Below are positions 10,037 to 21,903 of a stretch of DNA of 64,000 bases, one piece after another. The stretch's first letter is position 1, and the number at the start of each line of letters is the position of its first letter. The notes under the pieces are model-generated. The model ran no database searches. It was not told the origin of the DNA and saw nothing but the letters and a program-made list of their open reading frames with translations. The DNA is taken from contig CM066737.1 of NCBI GenBank assembly GCA_033961575.1, forward strand, positions 66,918,771 through 66,982,770. The letters run 5' to 3'. Position numbers and translations under genes: made by a program. This DNA comes from Aselliscus stoliczkanus. Its lineage: Eukaryota > Chordata > Mammalia > Chiroptera > Hipposideridae.

Positions 10037-10901
10037 GTGGGGAGACAAAGAAATACAACCCAAACAAAAGAACAGAAAAAACCTCCTGAATCAGTGGAAT
10101 TAGAGTAAATAGAGGTAAACAACCTATTAGAGACAGAGTTCAGAACACTGGTGATTAGAATGTTCAAGGAAATTAATGAAAATATAAAGAAAGATAGAGA
10201 AATCATGAAAAGCAACCAGCTAGAACTCAAGAATGCAATTACTGAATTAAATAAGAAATTTAATGGAATGACTAGCAGATTGGATGAAGCAGAAAATTGA
10301 TGACTTAGAAGACAAGATAGCAGAGATCACCCAAGCAGAACAAGAAAAAGACAAAAGAATGAAAAACATTGAAAATAGTTTAAGAGAGCTGGGGGACAAC
10401 ATCCAACACAATGAACTACGGATCATTGGAATACCAGAAGGAGAAGAGAGGGACCAAGGGATGGAAAACATATTTGAAGTAATAATGTCTGAAAAGTTCC
10501 CTAACCTGGCAAAGGACATTGAAGCCCAGGAAGTGCAGAGAGTTCCAACCAGGATGATCCCAAACAGGCCCACACCAAGACACATTATAGTGAAAATGGC
10601 AAGGGTTAAGGACAAAGACAGAATCCTTAAAGCAGCAGGGGAAAGGCAGCAAGTTACTTACAAGGGCACCCCCATAAGATTATCAGCTGACTTTTTTACA
10701 GAAACTTTGCAGGCCATAAGGGAGTGGCAGGAAGTTTTCAAAGTGATGAAAAATAAAGGCCTACAACCCAGATTGCTGTATCCAGCAAGGTTATCATTTA
10801 AAATTGAAGGAGAGATAAAGAGCTTCCTAGAGAGGAACAAGTTAAGGGAATTCATTACCACCAAGCCAGCTTTACAGGAAATGTTAAAAGGGCTTCTTTA
10901 A
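10037..10901 (+). pseudogene. L1-A ORF1 relic (RNA-binding chaperone)
   Basis: L1 ORF1p is a trimeric RNA-binding protein that coats L1 RNA. Here the start codon equivalent is GTG at 10037 instead of ATG, and an in-frame TAA lies at 10106. A 5-bp deletion near 10298 then shifts the frame. From 10284 the reading is open again through the RNA-recognition part (LRIIGIPEGEE-like at ~10415-10450) and the carboxyl domain to the stop at 10899. A 6-bp in-frame gap relative to L1-B lies near 10528. Dead copy. Confidence 0.9.
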
Positions 10902-10953
10902 GCAGAAGATAAAAACAACCTAACTAAGGAAGATTAGGAACACAAATAACAAA

Positions 10954-13900
10954 ATGGTAATAAATACACACCTATCAATAATAACGTTAAATGTAAATGG
11001 AGTAAATGCTCCGATCAAAAGACATAGGGTGGTTGAATGGATAGGAAAGCAAGACCCCCGCATATGCTGTATACAAGACACACACCTCAGATCAAAAGAC
11101 ACATACAGGCTGAAAGAAAAGGGATGGAGTAAAGTATTTCATGCAAATGGAACTGAGAAAAAAGCTGGAATAGCAATATTTATATCAGATAAAATGGACT
11201 TTAAATTGAAGAATATAGTAAAGGACAAAGAAGGACACTTCATAATAATAAAGGGATCCATCTAACAGGAGGACATAACCCTAGTAAACATCTATGCACC
11301 TAACATAGGAGCTCCTACATATATAAAACAGATATTGTCAGACATAAAAACGGAGATCAACAGTAACATCATCATAGTAGGGGACTTCAACACCCCACTG
11401 TCACCAATGGACAGATCCTCCAGAGAGAAAATCAATGCGGAAACAGTGACCTTAAATGACACAGTAGACCAGCTGGATTTAACAGACATTTTCAGAGCAT
11501 TTCACCCCAAAGTTACAGAATATACGTTCTGCTGAAGTGTACATGGAACATTTTCTAAGGTAGACCACCCTATTAGGCCACAAAACAAGTCTCAATAAAT
11601 TTAAGAAGATTGAAATCATTTCAAGTGTCTTCTCTGACCACAATGCTATGAAACTAGAAATCAATTATAAGAACCCCAGAAAGCTGTCAAATAAATGGAG
11701 GCTAAATAACATGCTACTAAATAGCAAGTGGGTCACAAATGAGATCAAGGAGGAAATCAAAAGATACCTCGAGACAAACGAAAATGAAAACACCACGACC
11801 CCAAATCTCTGGGATACTGCGAAAGCAGTCCTAAGAGGGAAGTTTATAGCAGTACAGGCCTACCTAAAGAAGGAAGAAAAATCTAAAATCAACAGGTTAT
11901 CCTTACACCTAAGGGATCTGGAAAAAGAACAGCAAAAGAAGCCCAAGGGGAGTAAAGGAAAGGAGATAATAAAGACCAGAGTGGAAATAAACGATATAGA
12001 GAACAGAAAAACAATACAGAAAATCAATGAAACCAAGAGCTGTTTTTTTTAAGAAGATAAGCAAAATTGACAAACCTCTAGCCAGGCTCATCAAAAAAAG
12101 AGAGAGGACTCAAATTAGTAAAATCAGGAACGAAAGAGGGGAAATGACTACACACATCACAGAAACACAAAAAATTCTAAGAAATTACTATGAGCAACTA
12201 TATGCCAACAAATCTGAGAATCTGGAAGAAATGGATAATTTTCTAGAAGCATACAACTTTCCAAAGCTAACTCAAGAAAAAACAGGAAATCTAAATAGCC
12301 TTATTACTACCAAGGAAATTAAATCAGTAATTGACAAGCTCCCCAAAAACAAAAGCCCTGGACTGGACGGCTTCAGAAGTGAATTTTATCACACATTCAA
12401 AAAAGAACTATCACCTATTCTTCTCAATCTATTCCAAAAAATCCAGAAGGAGGGAAGGCTCCCAAACTCGTTTTATGAAGCCACTATTACGCTGATTCCA
12501 AAACCAGATAAAGACATCACAAAAAAGGAAAACTACAGGCCAATATTACTGATGCATATAGATGCAAAAATTCTCAATAAAATATTAGCAAACAGAATTC
12601 AGCAATATATTAAGAAGATCATACATCATGATCAAGTGGGTTTCATCCCTAGTATTCAAGGCTGGTTCAACATCCGTAAATCAATTAATGTGATACACCA
12701 CATCAACAAAATGAAGAAAAGAAATCACATGGTCATTTCAATAGATGCAGAAAAGGCATTTGACAAAAACCCAATAGCTATTTATGTTAAAAACCCTTAG
12801 CAAAGTGGGAATACAGGGATCATATCTCAACATAATTAAGGCCATATATTATAAACCTACAGCTAACATCGTACTCAATGGGGAAAAGCTAAATCCATTC
12901 CCCTTAAGGTCAGGAACAAGACTAGGGTGTCCACCCTCTCCTCTTTTATTCAACATAGTTCTGGAAGTTCTAGCCACAGCAATCAGACAACAAAAAGAAA
13001 TAAAAGGCATCAAAATTGGCAAGGAAGAAGTAAAATTGTCATTATATGCAGATGACATGATACTGTATATAGAGAACCCCAAAGACTCCATCAAAAAAAC
13101 CATTGGAACTGATAGACGAATAGAGTAAAGTATCAGGATATAAAACCAGTGTTCAGAAATCAGTGACATTTGCATATACCAATAATAAACTAACAGAAGG
13201 AGAAATTAAGAAAACAGTCCCATTTACAATTGCCTCAAGAACTATAAAATACCTAGGAATAAATTTAACCAAAGAAGTAAAAGATCTATACTCAGAAACT
13301 TATAAGACACTGAAGAAAGAAATCAAAGAAGATACAAATAAATGGAAACACCTACCATGATCATGGATAGGGAGAATTAATATAGTTAAAATGTCCATAC
13401 TGCCTAAAGCAATACATAGATTCAATGTAATTCCTATCAAACTACCAAGGGCATTTTTCACAGAAATAGAAAATATAATCCTAAAATTTATATGGAACCA
13501 TAAAAGACCCCAAATAGCCTTGGCAATCCTGAGAAATAAGAACGAAGTCGGGGGTATCATGCTACCAGACATCAAAACATACCATAAGCCTACAGTAATC
13601 AAAACAGTATGGTATTGGCATAAAAACAGGCACATAGATCAGTGGAAAAGAACAGAGAGCCCAGAAATAAATCCATGTATATACGGACAGTTAATCCATG
13701 ACAAGGGAAGCAAAACTTTACATTGGAGTAAAGATATTCTATTCAATAAATGGTGCTGGGAAAATTGGGCTGAGACATGGAAAAAATGAAACCGGACCAC
13801 CTCTTTACGTCATATACAAGTACAAATTCAAAATGGATTAAAGACTTAAATGTAAGACCTGAAACCATAAAACTCCTAGAAGAAAATATAGGGAGTACAT

Positions 13901-14764
13901 TTTCAGACATTACCCTGAGCAATATTTTTATTGATACATCCCTGCGGGCAAGGGAAGTAAAAGAAAAAGTGAACATATGGGATCATATCAGACTTAAAAG
14001 TTTTTTCACAATAAAGGAAACCATCAATAAAACAAAAAGGAAGCCTACTGAATGGGAGAATATATTTGTCAACGATATATCTGATAAGGGGTTAATATCC
14101 AAAATATATAAAACACTCATGAAACTCAACACCAAAAAAACAAACAACCCAATTAAAAAATGGGCAGAAGATATGAAGAGACATTTCTCTAAAGAGGACA
14201 TACAGATGGCCAACAGGCATATGAAAAAATGTTCAACCTCACTGGTCATTAGGGAAATGCAAATAAAAACCACAATGAGATACCACCTCACTCCGGTCAG
14301 AATGGCTATCATCAATAAACCAACAAACAACAAGTACTGACAGGGCTGTGGGGAAAAGGGGACTCTGCTGCACTGTTGGTGGGATTGCAGATTGGTGCAG
14401 TCATTATGGAAGTCTGTATGGAGGTATCTCAAAAAACTGGAAATGGTACTACCTTTTGACCCAGTGATTCCACTCCTAGGTATTTACCCAGAAAAACCCA
14501 AGACAGTAATTCAAAAAAATATATGCACTCCTATGTTCATTGCAGCGCTATTTACAATAGCCAAGACTTGGAAACAACTGAAATGCCCATCGGTATATTA
14601 GTGGATTAAGAAACTGTGGTACATTTATACAATGGAGTATTACTCCGCTATAAAGAAGAATGAAATCGTACCATTTGCAATGATGTGGATGGACCTAGAG
14701 AACATTATGTTAAGTGAAATAAGTCAGTCAGAGAAAGACAAATACTATATGATCTCTCTTGTAT
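10954..14764 (+). pseudogene. L1-A ORF2 relic (endonuclease-reverse transcriptase)
   Basis: Starts 52 bp after ORF1 with an ATG whose product begins like the APE-type endonuclease (LNVNGVNAPIKRHR; QDTHLRSKD in place of the usual QETHL, so the catalytic Glu is replaced by Asp). A CAA-to-TAA stop follows at 11263. Further breaks lie at about 11535, 12052, 12780, 13128, 13360 and 13790. The RT signature YADD is retained at 13045-13056 and the carboxyl part reads to about 14764. About 1,270 codons in length, normal for L1 ORF2. Not functional. Confidence 0.93.
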
Positions 14765-15339
14765 GAGGAATCTAAGAAACTGAATGAATGAGCAAAGTAA
14801 ACAGAAACAGTCTCATAGATATAGAGGAACAACAGGGTTGCTAGTTGGGAGGGGGTTGGGGAAGAGGGAGAAGGGGTAGGGATTAGACAGCATACATAAG
14901 CAACTACAATATTGCCACAGGGATATGAAAGACAGTTCGGGGAATATAATTAATAATGTTGTAAATATTTTGTGGGGTATCAGATGGTCACATGTCTTGT
15001 TAAGGAGACCATTTCATGGATGAAGTAGAGGCTTGATCACTGCACTGTACACCTGAAGCTGATGTTGTATAATATTGTATACCAACTGTATTTGAATATA
15101 TAGATAATCACGGGATGTGGATTATACTGTGGAAGGGAGTCAGAGGAAGTGTAATAGTTATATATGATATGTGGGGGAGGAGTGGGGTGGCGAATTGGGG
15201 GAAGGGGTTGTCACTTTGAGGGGCAAAAAGTATAGCTATTGCACTGTGTTGTACACCTGAAACTTATTAAAATAAATTAATTAATTAAAAAAGAAAAAAG
15301 GAAAAAGAAAAATATTGCACAAAAAAAAGGAAAGAAAAA

Positions 15340-15529
15340 AGAAAATCCATAAGAATACACAAAAGACCTCCTGGAAGTCAAAAGTGACTATAGCAGGTTT
15401 GCAAGATATAAGGTTAATATTTAAAGGTCAATTGCTATCTTATATATCTGCAATGAGTAGTGGAATTTAAAATGAAAAATACATTATCACTTACATTCAC
15501 ATCCAAAAAAGAGAGAAATAGTTAGTATT
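15340..15529 (+). mobile_element. Older L1 fragment that received L1-A (right part)
   Basis: Continues the host L1 RT region after L1-A, starting with the duplicated target. The text continues the sense ORF2 past its ENPK-like point. It fades near 15525. Confidence 0.7.
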
Positions 15530-15935
15530 ATGGACTGAATTTATGTCTCCTGAAAATTCATTTCTTGAATTCATTTCTTTTTTTTTCTTAGCTGAGCCAT
15601 CCTGCCATCTGTTGGTGCTCAACAGCAGCTCAGGTCGGGCTGGGCATCGAACTGCTGTTGCTTAGAGCTCAGCTCGCACTCTTGAGCGAGCTCTTAACCA
15701 ACTGAGCCACTCGGCCAGCCCTTGAATTCATTTCTTGATACCCAATGGACATCAGGAGGCCATTAAGATTAGATGAGGTCATGGGAGTGGGGTCCTCATG
15801 TTGGGTTTAGTGCTTTTAATAAGAGGTCAGAGAACTTTCTCTCTCTCTCCTGTGAGGGCACAGGAAGAAGATGGCTATCTGTAAGCTAGAAGAAGATCTT
15901 AACCAGACATTATATCTGCCAGAACTGATATCTCT
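15530..15935 (+). mobile_element. MLT1-like (MaLR) LTR, split by a SINE
   Basis: The sequence follows an MLT1-type LTR. It runs from TATGGACTGAATTTATGTCTCC through CAGGAGGCCATTAAGATTAGATGAGG, GTGAGGGCACAGGAAGAAG and the segment about residues CCAGACATTATATCTGCC. The SINE at 15580-15721 lies inside. An ancient LTR retrotransposon relic without coding function. Confidence 0.65.
15580..15721 (-). mobile_element. Type-A tRNA SINE, antisense (~140 bp)
   Basis: Minus strand: tRNA-like head beginning GGGCTGGCCGAGTGGC at 15720, with CAGCAGTTCGATGCC as B-box-like part. A short body follows, ending in GGATGGCTCAGCTAAG and an A-rich tail (plus-strand T run at 15580). Perfect 15-bp target duplication TTGAATTCATTTCTT (15565-15579 and 15722-15736). 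Confidence 0.92.
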
Positions 15936-16400
15936 GTGAAAGATCTGTTGAAGGTGTTTATGATGAGAGCTCAAAAAGAAAAGAGGAAAACTATAGAGAA
16001 AGCATCCATCTACTTAGAAGAATTATTATACAGAGAATGTTGTTATAAATATGGACAACAAAGCTCATTCTAATGATGTCTCAGACAGAAATGAGAAACA
16101 TGTGATTGGACAATGCAGAAAAGGCAATCCTTGTTACAAATTAGAAAAGAACTTGGCTGAATTGTATTCCTGTTCTTATATTTTGTTGAAAGTAAAACTT
16201 ATGAATGATTAAAATGGGATGTTTAACTGATGATATTTCTAAGCAACATGTTGAAGAAGCAGCTTGGTTTCTCCTGACTGCTTATAATAAAACATGAGAA
16301 GAGAGAAATGAAGAAAATATTGTTAAGCAAAAAGGAACTGAATTAAAGATTTGAAAAATTCTCAGCCTGTCCATATTGCAAAAACAAGACTAAAGACATG
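15936..16400 (+). mobile_element. MaLR internal-like sequence
   Basis: Follows the LTR and resembles the non-coding/gag-like internal part of MLT1-type elements. Phrases such as GAGAATGTTGTTATAAATATGG and AGAAAAGAACTTGGCTGAATTG carry only scattered stops and no open frame. Family placement is from memory of the consensus, not from a search. Confidence 0.5.
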
Positions 16401-16439
16401 AGACTAATAGTCAACACAATATTGAAGAATAAGTTGTAG

Positions 16440-17998
16440 GACTGATAATATTTTACTTCAAGACTTACTATAAAGCTACAATGTGGTACAGGTATAGGAA
16501 AAACAGATCAATGGAAAAGAATGGAGAGTTCAGAAATAGACCCACATAAATATGTCGACAGATCTTTGACAAAGGAGCAAAAGTAGTACAATGGAGAAAA
16601 GGTAGTTTTTTCAACAAAGGGTACCAGAATAATTGGACATTCACATGCAAAAAAAAACTGAATCTAGACACAGACTTTACAATTTTCACAAAAATTAACT
16701 AAAGATGGATCACAGACCTAAATGTAAAATATAAAACTATAAAATTTTTAGAATGTAACAGGGGAAAATCTAGATGTTTAGTGATGACTTTTTAGATACA
16801 ACATCAAAAGCATGATCTAAAAGGAAACAATGATAAGCTAGACTTTATTAAAAACAGAAATTTCTGTTTTGCAATGACACTGTCAAGAGAATGAAAAAAC
16901 AAGCTACATAGTGGGATAAAATATTTGCAAAAGATATATCAAATAAAAGATTGTATTCAAACTATTAAAATCACTGTAAAAAACTTAATAAGAAACTGAA
17001 CAACTTGTTTATCAAATGACCCAAGAACTTAACAGAAACTGCACCAAAGAAAATACACAGATGCCAAGTAAGAATATGAAAAAGATACTCCACATAATTT
17101 TATCAGGGAAATGAAAATTAAAACAACAATGAGATACTGCAGCACACCTACTACTATGGACAAATTCCAGAACGCTGACAACACCAAATGCTAGTGAGGA
17201 TGTGGAGCAACAGAAACTCTCATTCACTTCTGCTGGGAATGCAAAATGGTGCAGCCACGTTCGAAGAGTTTGGCTGTTTCTTACCAAACTAAACATACTC
17301 TTAACATATGATTCAGCAATCACGCTCTCTGACATTTAACCGAAGGAACTGAAAATTTATGTCTCTGGAAAAACCTTCATATAGATGTCGATAGCAGCTT
17401 TATTCATGATTGCCAAAACTTGAAAGCAACCAAGATGTCCTTCAGTAGGTGAATGGGTAAACAAACTGTGGTACATCCAGACAATGGAATATTATTCAGC
17501 TCTTAAAAGAAATGAGGTATCACCCCCCCAAAAAAAAATAGAGGAAACATGCATATTACTAACTGCGTATGGTATGATTCCAACTAAATGACATTCTGGC
17601 AACAGTAAAACTATGAAGATAGTAAAATGATCAATAGTTTCCAGGAGTTGGAGGGGAAGGAAGGATGAAGAGGCAGAGCATGGAGGATTTGTATAGCAGT
17701 GGAACTATTATGTATGATCCTATAATGGGGGATACCTATCATTATACATTTGTCCAAACACATAGAATGTATGACACCAAGAGTGAACCCTCATGTAAAC
17801 TCTGAACTTTATTTGATAATGATGTGTCAATCTAGGTTTATCATTTGTATCAAATGTACCACTCTGATGGGAGATGAGGGTAGTGGGGAGGGTATGCATG
17901 TGTGGGGGCAGGAGGGACATGGAAAATTTCAGTACTTTCCTCTCAAGTTTGCTGTAAAGCTAAAATAGCTGTAAAAAATATGTCTATTTAAAAAAAAT
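16440..17998 (+). mobile_element. Ancient L1, ORF2 3' part and 3' UTR (sense)
   Basis: The ORF2 carboxyl region reads in broken frames: WSTDLRPINGK-like near 16500, then the segment with CWWEC-like zinc-knuckle residues near 17220-17240. The last ORF2 landmarks are at 17460-17510, followed by a long old-style 3' UTR to an A-rich end at 17985-17998. Much more diverged than L1-A. Confidence 0.85.
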
Positions 17999-19199
17999 GG
18001 AGGAAGACTGTTTGCCAAGCATATCACATAGGATATTAATAGAACTTGCTCAACTAGAGACAAAAGAGGATTTCTGCCTTAGTTCATTTATAGTTTTCAG
18101 TGTCGTTTAAACCTTAGCCCTTCAACCTGCATTGAGTAATGCTGTATTTTTTAAATAAATTTTCCACCTCTAAAATTTACTTTTCAAATATTGCAGAGAA
18201 AGGACATAAACAAATCAAATATATTTCTTCTCCAGAAGACAGGAAAACACTGTATCTAAGTTTAAACATAACAAAACAAGGAAAGATTACTTTTTCTTTC
18301 CAACAATGTTTCTATTTAGGCAGATTTTCTTTCAGGGAAAGAATGAATAAGTAAATATATTAAATACTTTCATTCTGGGTTGCAAATTATAATTTTGATT
18401 TATGTGGAGTTACTCAAGAGGCAATTTGTATGCAAAGTAAAATGATGATTCAGAAGATTTTCTTCCTGCGATTTATGTGATTTATCAAAGATTGTATCTC
18501 AATGTTCTTCAGATAAATGAATGAAATATAAAACAGCAGGCTTAAAAAATTACTTTAGTGTGTTTAAAATAATGATTATATTAGCGTAGGTCAATGCAGA
18601 ACAGAGAGAATAAAGTTTATATAAAAGAATTGAACTATTTTTTTATTTTAATTAATCTGTTTTATGTTATTATGTAAACAACCATCAAAACTTTAAATTG
18701 ATATATTTTTTTTCAATCTAGAAATGCACTAATCACAGCCTTTCCTCCCTGCAAAGAGTAAAATAAGCAATGAAAGAGTTTCTTGTAGTTTATCACAGGC
18801 TAGGAGATTAACCAAATTAAAATATATATATATATCAGGAACATTTTTTTTTTCTATATGATGTCCCTGTACAACAATAAAAAAGCAAGGATCATCGTTG
18901 CCATTATACACAAAATAAACATCTGTGAATATGTATACCCAATGAGATTTTGACCAAAAGAAAGATGAAAATGGCTCAGCTGTAGATATTTAGTAAAACT
19001 GAGATGAGGAAAACACAGGAATAAAAACTGCATTTACTTTGTATTTAGCATAAATGAATTCCTTTATCTTACAGCTTGCTACCATAAAAATTCTGATATA
19101 CTTCAAAACATACCTTAGCATTTTACTTTTTTATTGCAGGTATTGATGTTAATACATGATTTAAAATGGTGAAATGTTTTTGGTTTTGTTGTTTGTGAA
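17999..19199. other. Unannotated stretch
   Basis: AT-rich sequence with no repeat or gene I can support. It may be single-copy. The short open frames at 18139-18354 and 18729-18911 show no recognisable features. Confidence 0.5.
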
Positions 19200-19400
19200 G
19201 CCTGTCAAGTCAGAGTGAGCTATGTTTAAATCTCTGCTTTCCCACTTTCTAACTCTCAGACTTTGGGAATATTACTTAACCTCATCAAGCTTTAATTCTC
19301 TCATTGTGAATAATAGAATTTACTTTGTAGAGTTGTTTGAGAATGTAAGAAACATAAATTATATTTACACACTTAGATGTTACACATTAATAAAGAAATA
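19200..19400 (+). repeat. MIR SINE fragment
   Basis: Order of MIR landmarks is kept: 'tctctgctttcccactttctaactct', 'ttacttaacctca', 'attctctcattgtgaataatag', then a GTAGAGTTGTTTGAGAATG-like part. An ancient mammal-wide SINE. Confidence 0.8.
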
Positions 19401-19841
19401 CCATCAGTTGCCTTAAATTCCTTGTGGCTGAAACTCATATAAAAGTTATTGAAGGAAATATCTTCATTTAGAGGTCTTTAATTTTCCTCTCAAGGAAATC
19501 AACATTTCCTAGATAGTTATAATATTTGATCCTTTCTCAATATTTTTTTTACCAAATGTAAAACATTAACAAGAAATTAGTTTAAAGCCTTATGATTCCC
19601 AACACATGTGGTACCTTATAATCTCCACATTTACCTTCATGAAGCACATAGTTTACAACACTTCCCTTTGGAACCCAGAACAATAGGTACATGCCTTTCA
19701 GCAATGCCAACTGTAGGCCATTGTTTCAGTAGATTTCAGCTATTTCTCAAACAGTATGTAAGAGAGACACTCCATCTTATATTTTCAGATTTAAACCTCT
19801 AGTGTAATTCGATTTAACAGTATACTTTAGCTTGGGACTTT
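19401..19841. other. Unannotated stretch
   Basis: No gene or repeat recognised. The last 13 bases (19829-19841) are the left target duplication of the next SINE. Confidence 0.5.
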
Positions 19842-19991
19842 TTTTTTTTTTTTTTTTTTAGCTGAGCCATCCTGCCACCTGTTAGCAGCTCAACGGCAAC
19901 TCAGCTCGGGCTGGCATCCAACCACCGTTGCTCAGAGCTCAGCTCGCACTCTTGAGCGAGCTCGTAACCAACTGAGCCATTCGGCTGGCCC
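19842..19991 (-). mobile_element. Type-A tRNA SINE, antisense
   Basis: A T run at the left is the element's A tail. The minus strand starts GGGCCAGCCGAATGGC at the right, with A-box-like and B-box-like parts of the type-A head. Target duplication AGCTTGGGACTTT at 19829-19841 and 19992-20004 is perfect. Confidence 0.92.
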
Positions 19992-20089
19992 AGCTTGGGA
20001 CTTTCTGAAAGTTTCTTTTTCTGTTCTTTGCTTCCCTTCCTTCCTGCCAAACCTTAATACTTCGTTTATTATTCATTTACTATGTATGC

Positions 20090-20450
20090 CAGTTTTCATG
20101 ATAGCGCTTGGCTAAATGACCCTTTCCTCAAGGAAACCACCAGGACACTGATTTGAAAGAAGTTTTTACATCTGCATAACATCCACTTCTATCCCTGAAA
20201 CAAACCAGCCTCTGGGAAGCACCTTTTCAATGACTCTGTTTACTCCAGGCCAAGGCCATCTGCCTCCCCCCTTTTTCCCTTTGTTTTGCCTCCTCTTACC
20301 TGCCTATAAAACCTGTTGGCCATGCTGGGTGTTGGGGTTCGGGGAGGGGTTGGCCTTTGGACTGGAGTCCACCATCCTCCCAGAATGCCAGCATTTTATA
20401 TAAACGAACTTCATCTCAAGATTTGGCTTTCATGTGACAAGTAGCTGGAA
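20090..20450 (+). mobile_element. LTR-like segment (possible solo ERV LTR)
   Basis: A promoter-like TATAAAA at about 20314 is followed by GGGGTTCGGGGAGGGG. Then come a conserved-looking 'ctttggactggagtccacc' and a 3' stretch ending in ACAAGTAGCTGGAACTTC. This arrangement resembles the U3-R-U5 of gamma-type endogenous retrovirus LTRs. I did not find clean TG...CA ends or a target duplication, so boundaries are uncertain. Confidence 0.35.
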
Positions 20451-20594
20451 CTTCAGCATGGTACCAAGTATACAGTTCATAATCTAAAAAGGCATCAGAG
20501 AAAAGAGAAAACAAACACTCCATTCCCCCATGAAAAATAAGATAATAAACAAGAAAATGGAAAATAGCCCAAATATAACAATGATGACAGAATA

Positions 20595-21901
20595 TGAGGT
20601 CTGACAATTAAGATCACCAACTTGCCACCGTACACTTACATTGGCAGCACTCTACAAACAGCTCGGTAAGGTTTCATAACCTTGGGATATCAGTCTCACA
20701 GCTGTATTTGTGTCCATGTGTGGCGGTGTCTTGCTGAGTGGCGTTCATTATTGTTGTTGTGTGTATTTGTGTGCCATTGCGAGAATGTCTGAGCTTGAAT
20801 TAGAGCAATAAACAAACATTAAATTTCTTGTTAAACTTGGCAAGAGTGGAAGCGAAATCAGGGACATGTTAGTCCAAGTTTATGAGGATAGTGCTGTGAA
20901 GAAAACAGCAGTGTACAAATTAATTGAACTTTTTTCTGAGGGGGGAGAGAATGTATCACTGATGAAGAGATGTTAGGGTGGGGAGTAATGAGCAAAACTG
21001 ACGAAAACATTGCAAAAATTTGTGGCACTGTGCGTCAAAACCATCGGCTGACTGTGAGAAGCATAGCAGACCAAGTAAACATTGATAGAGAAACAGTTAG
21101 GAAAATGTTAACTGAGAATCTTGGCATGAGAAAGGTGTGTGCAAAAATGGTCCCAAAGGAGCTCACTGATAAACAAAAGCAAAAGAGAGTTGAAGTTTGC
21201 CAAGTCCTTTTGGACAGGCAAGACGATGTTTTGGGTCATGTTATCACTGGTGATGAAACATGGGTGTACCAATACAAGCCTGAAACAAAGTGTCAAAGTG
21301 CACAATGGATATCAGCCAATTCTCCACGACCAAAAAAGTTCTGTCAGTCCAAATCAAGAGTCAAAATGATGTTGCTAGCCTTTCTTTGATATGAGGGATT
21401 ATTCATTATGAATTTGTACCAACTGGACAGTTAACCAAGTTTACTATTTGGAAGTGCTAAAAAGGCAGTGTGAAAAAGTTAGACAAAACGACCTGAACTT
21501 TTTGCCAACAATTCCTGACTCTTGCATCACAACAATGCACCAGCTCACACAGCACTGTCTGTAAGGGCGTTTTTAGCCAGTAAACAAATAACTGTATTGG
21601 AACACCCTCCCTATTCACTTGATCTAGCCTCCAATGACTTCTTTCTTTACCCAAAGATAAAGGAAATATTGAATGGATAGCATTTTGATGACATTCAGGA
21701 CATCAAGGGTAATACAACAACATGCCTGATGGCCATTCCAGAAAAAGAGTTCCAACATTGCTTTGAAGGGTGGACTAGGCACTGGCATCAGTGCATAGCT
21801 TCCCAGGGGGGGTACTTCAAAGGTGACCATAGTGATATTAAGAAATTAGGTATGTAGCACTTTTTCTAGGATGAGTTCTCGAACTTAATTGACAGACCTC
21901 G
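20595..21901 (+). mobile_element. Mariner DNA transposon, near full length (1.3 kb)
   Basis: Bounded by TA dinucleotides (20593-20594 and 21902-21903) with terminal inverted repeats: left TGAGGTCTGACAATTAAG, right (inverse) CGAGGTCTGTCAATTAAG. The length is the usual ~1.3 kb for mariner. It carries a broken transposase gene. Two internally deleted relatives lie at 23509-24044 and 40044-42900. The family is of a kind I recall as patchily distributed in mammals, suggesting horizontal entry; that needs a search. Confidence 0.93.
20785..21857 (+). pseudogene. Mariner transposase relic
   Basis: Encodes a mariner-type cut-and-paste transposase. It starts MSELELEQ, and codon 9 is a TAA stop. The amino part has the helix-turn-helix (FLVKLGKSGSEIRDML). 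Two of the three catalytic aspartates sit in recognisable motifs: TGDETWVYQY at about 21250-21280, and a HDNAPAH equivalent at about 21525-21545 after frame damage. The third is the YSPDLAPNDFF-type region at about 21610-21640, where 'SLDLASNDFF' is read, so the DD34D triad can be traced but not in one frame. Stops at 20808 and about 20970 and frameshifts near 21390 make it inactive. Confidence 0.9.
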
Positions 21902-21903
21902 TA

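Larger units (their letters stand above)
8025..15339 (+). mobile_element. L1-A: full-length, inactive L1 (~7.3 kb)
   Basis: Complete LINE-1 with a long 5' UTR (8025-10036), ORF1 relic, ORF2 relic, a two-unit 3' UTR with a G-rich tract (15172-15210) and an A-rich tail. It is flanked by a 15-bp target-site duplication (8010-8024 and 15340-15354, one mismatch) inside an older L1 of the same orientation. Compared with L1-B it lacks a 667-bp T-rich block in the 5' UTR (join at 9613/9614) and has fewer 5' UTR monomers. Both ORFs carry stops and frameshifts, so it cannot move autonomously. Confidence 0.95.

Noticed and set aside
16468..17335. Minus-strand open frames of 73 and 107 aa
   Set aside because: Antisense of ancient L1 ORF2; L1 antisense strands often stay open by composition.
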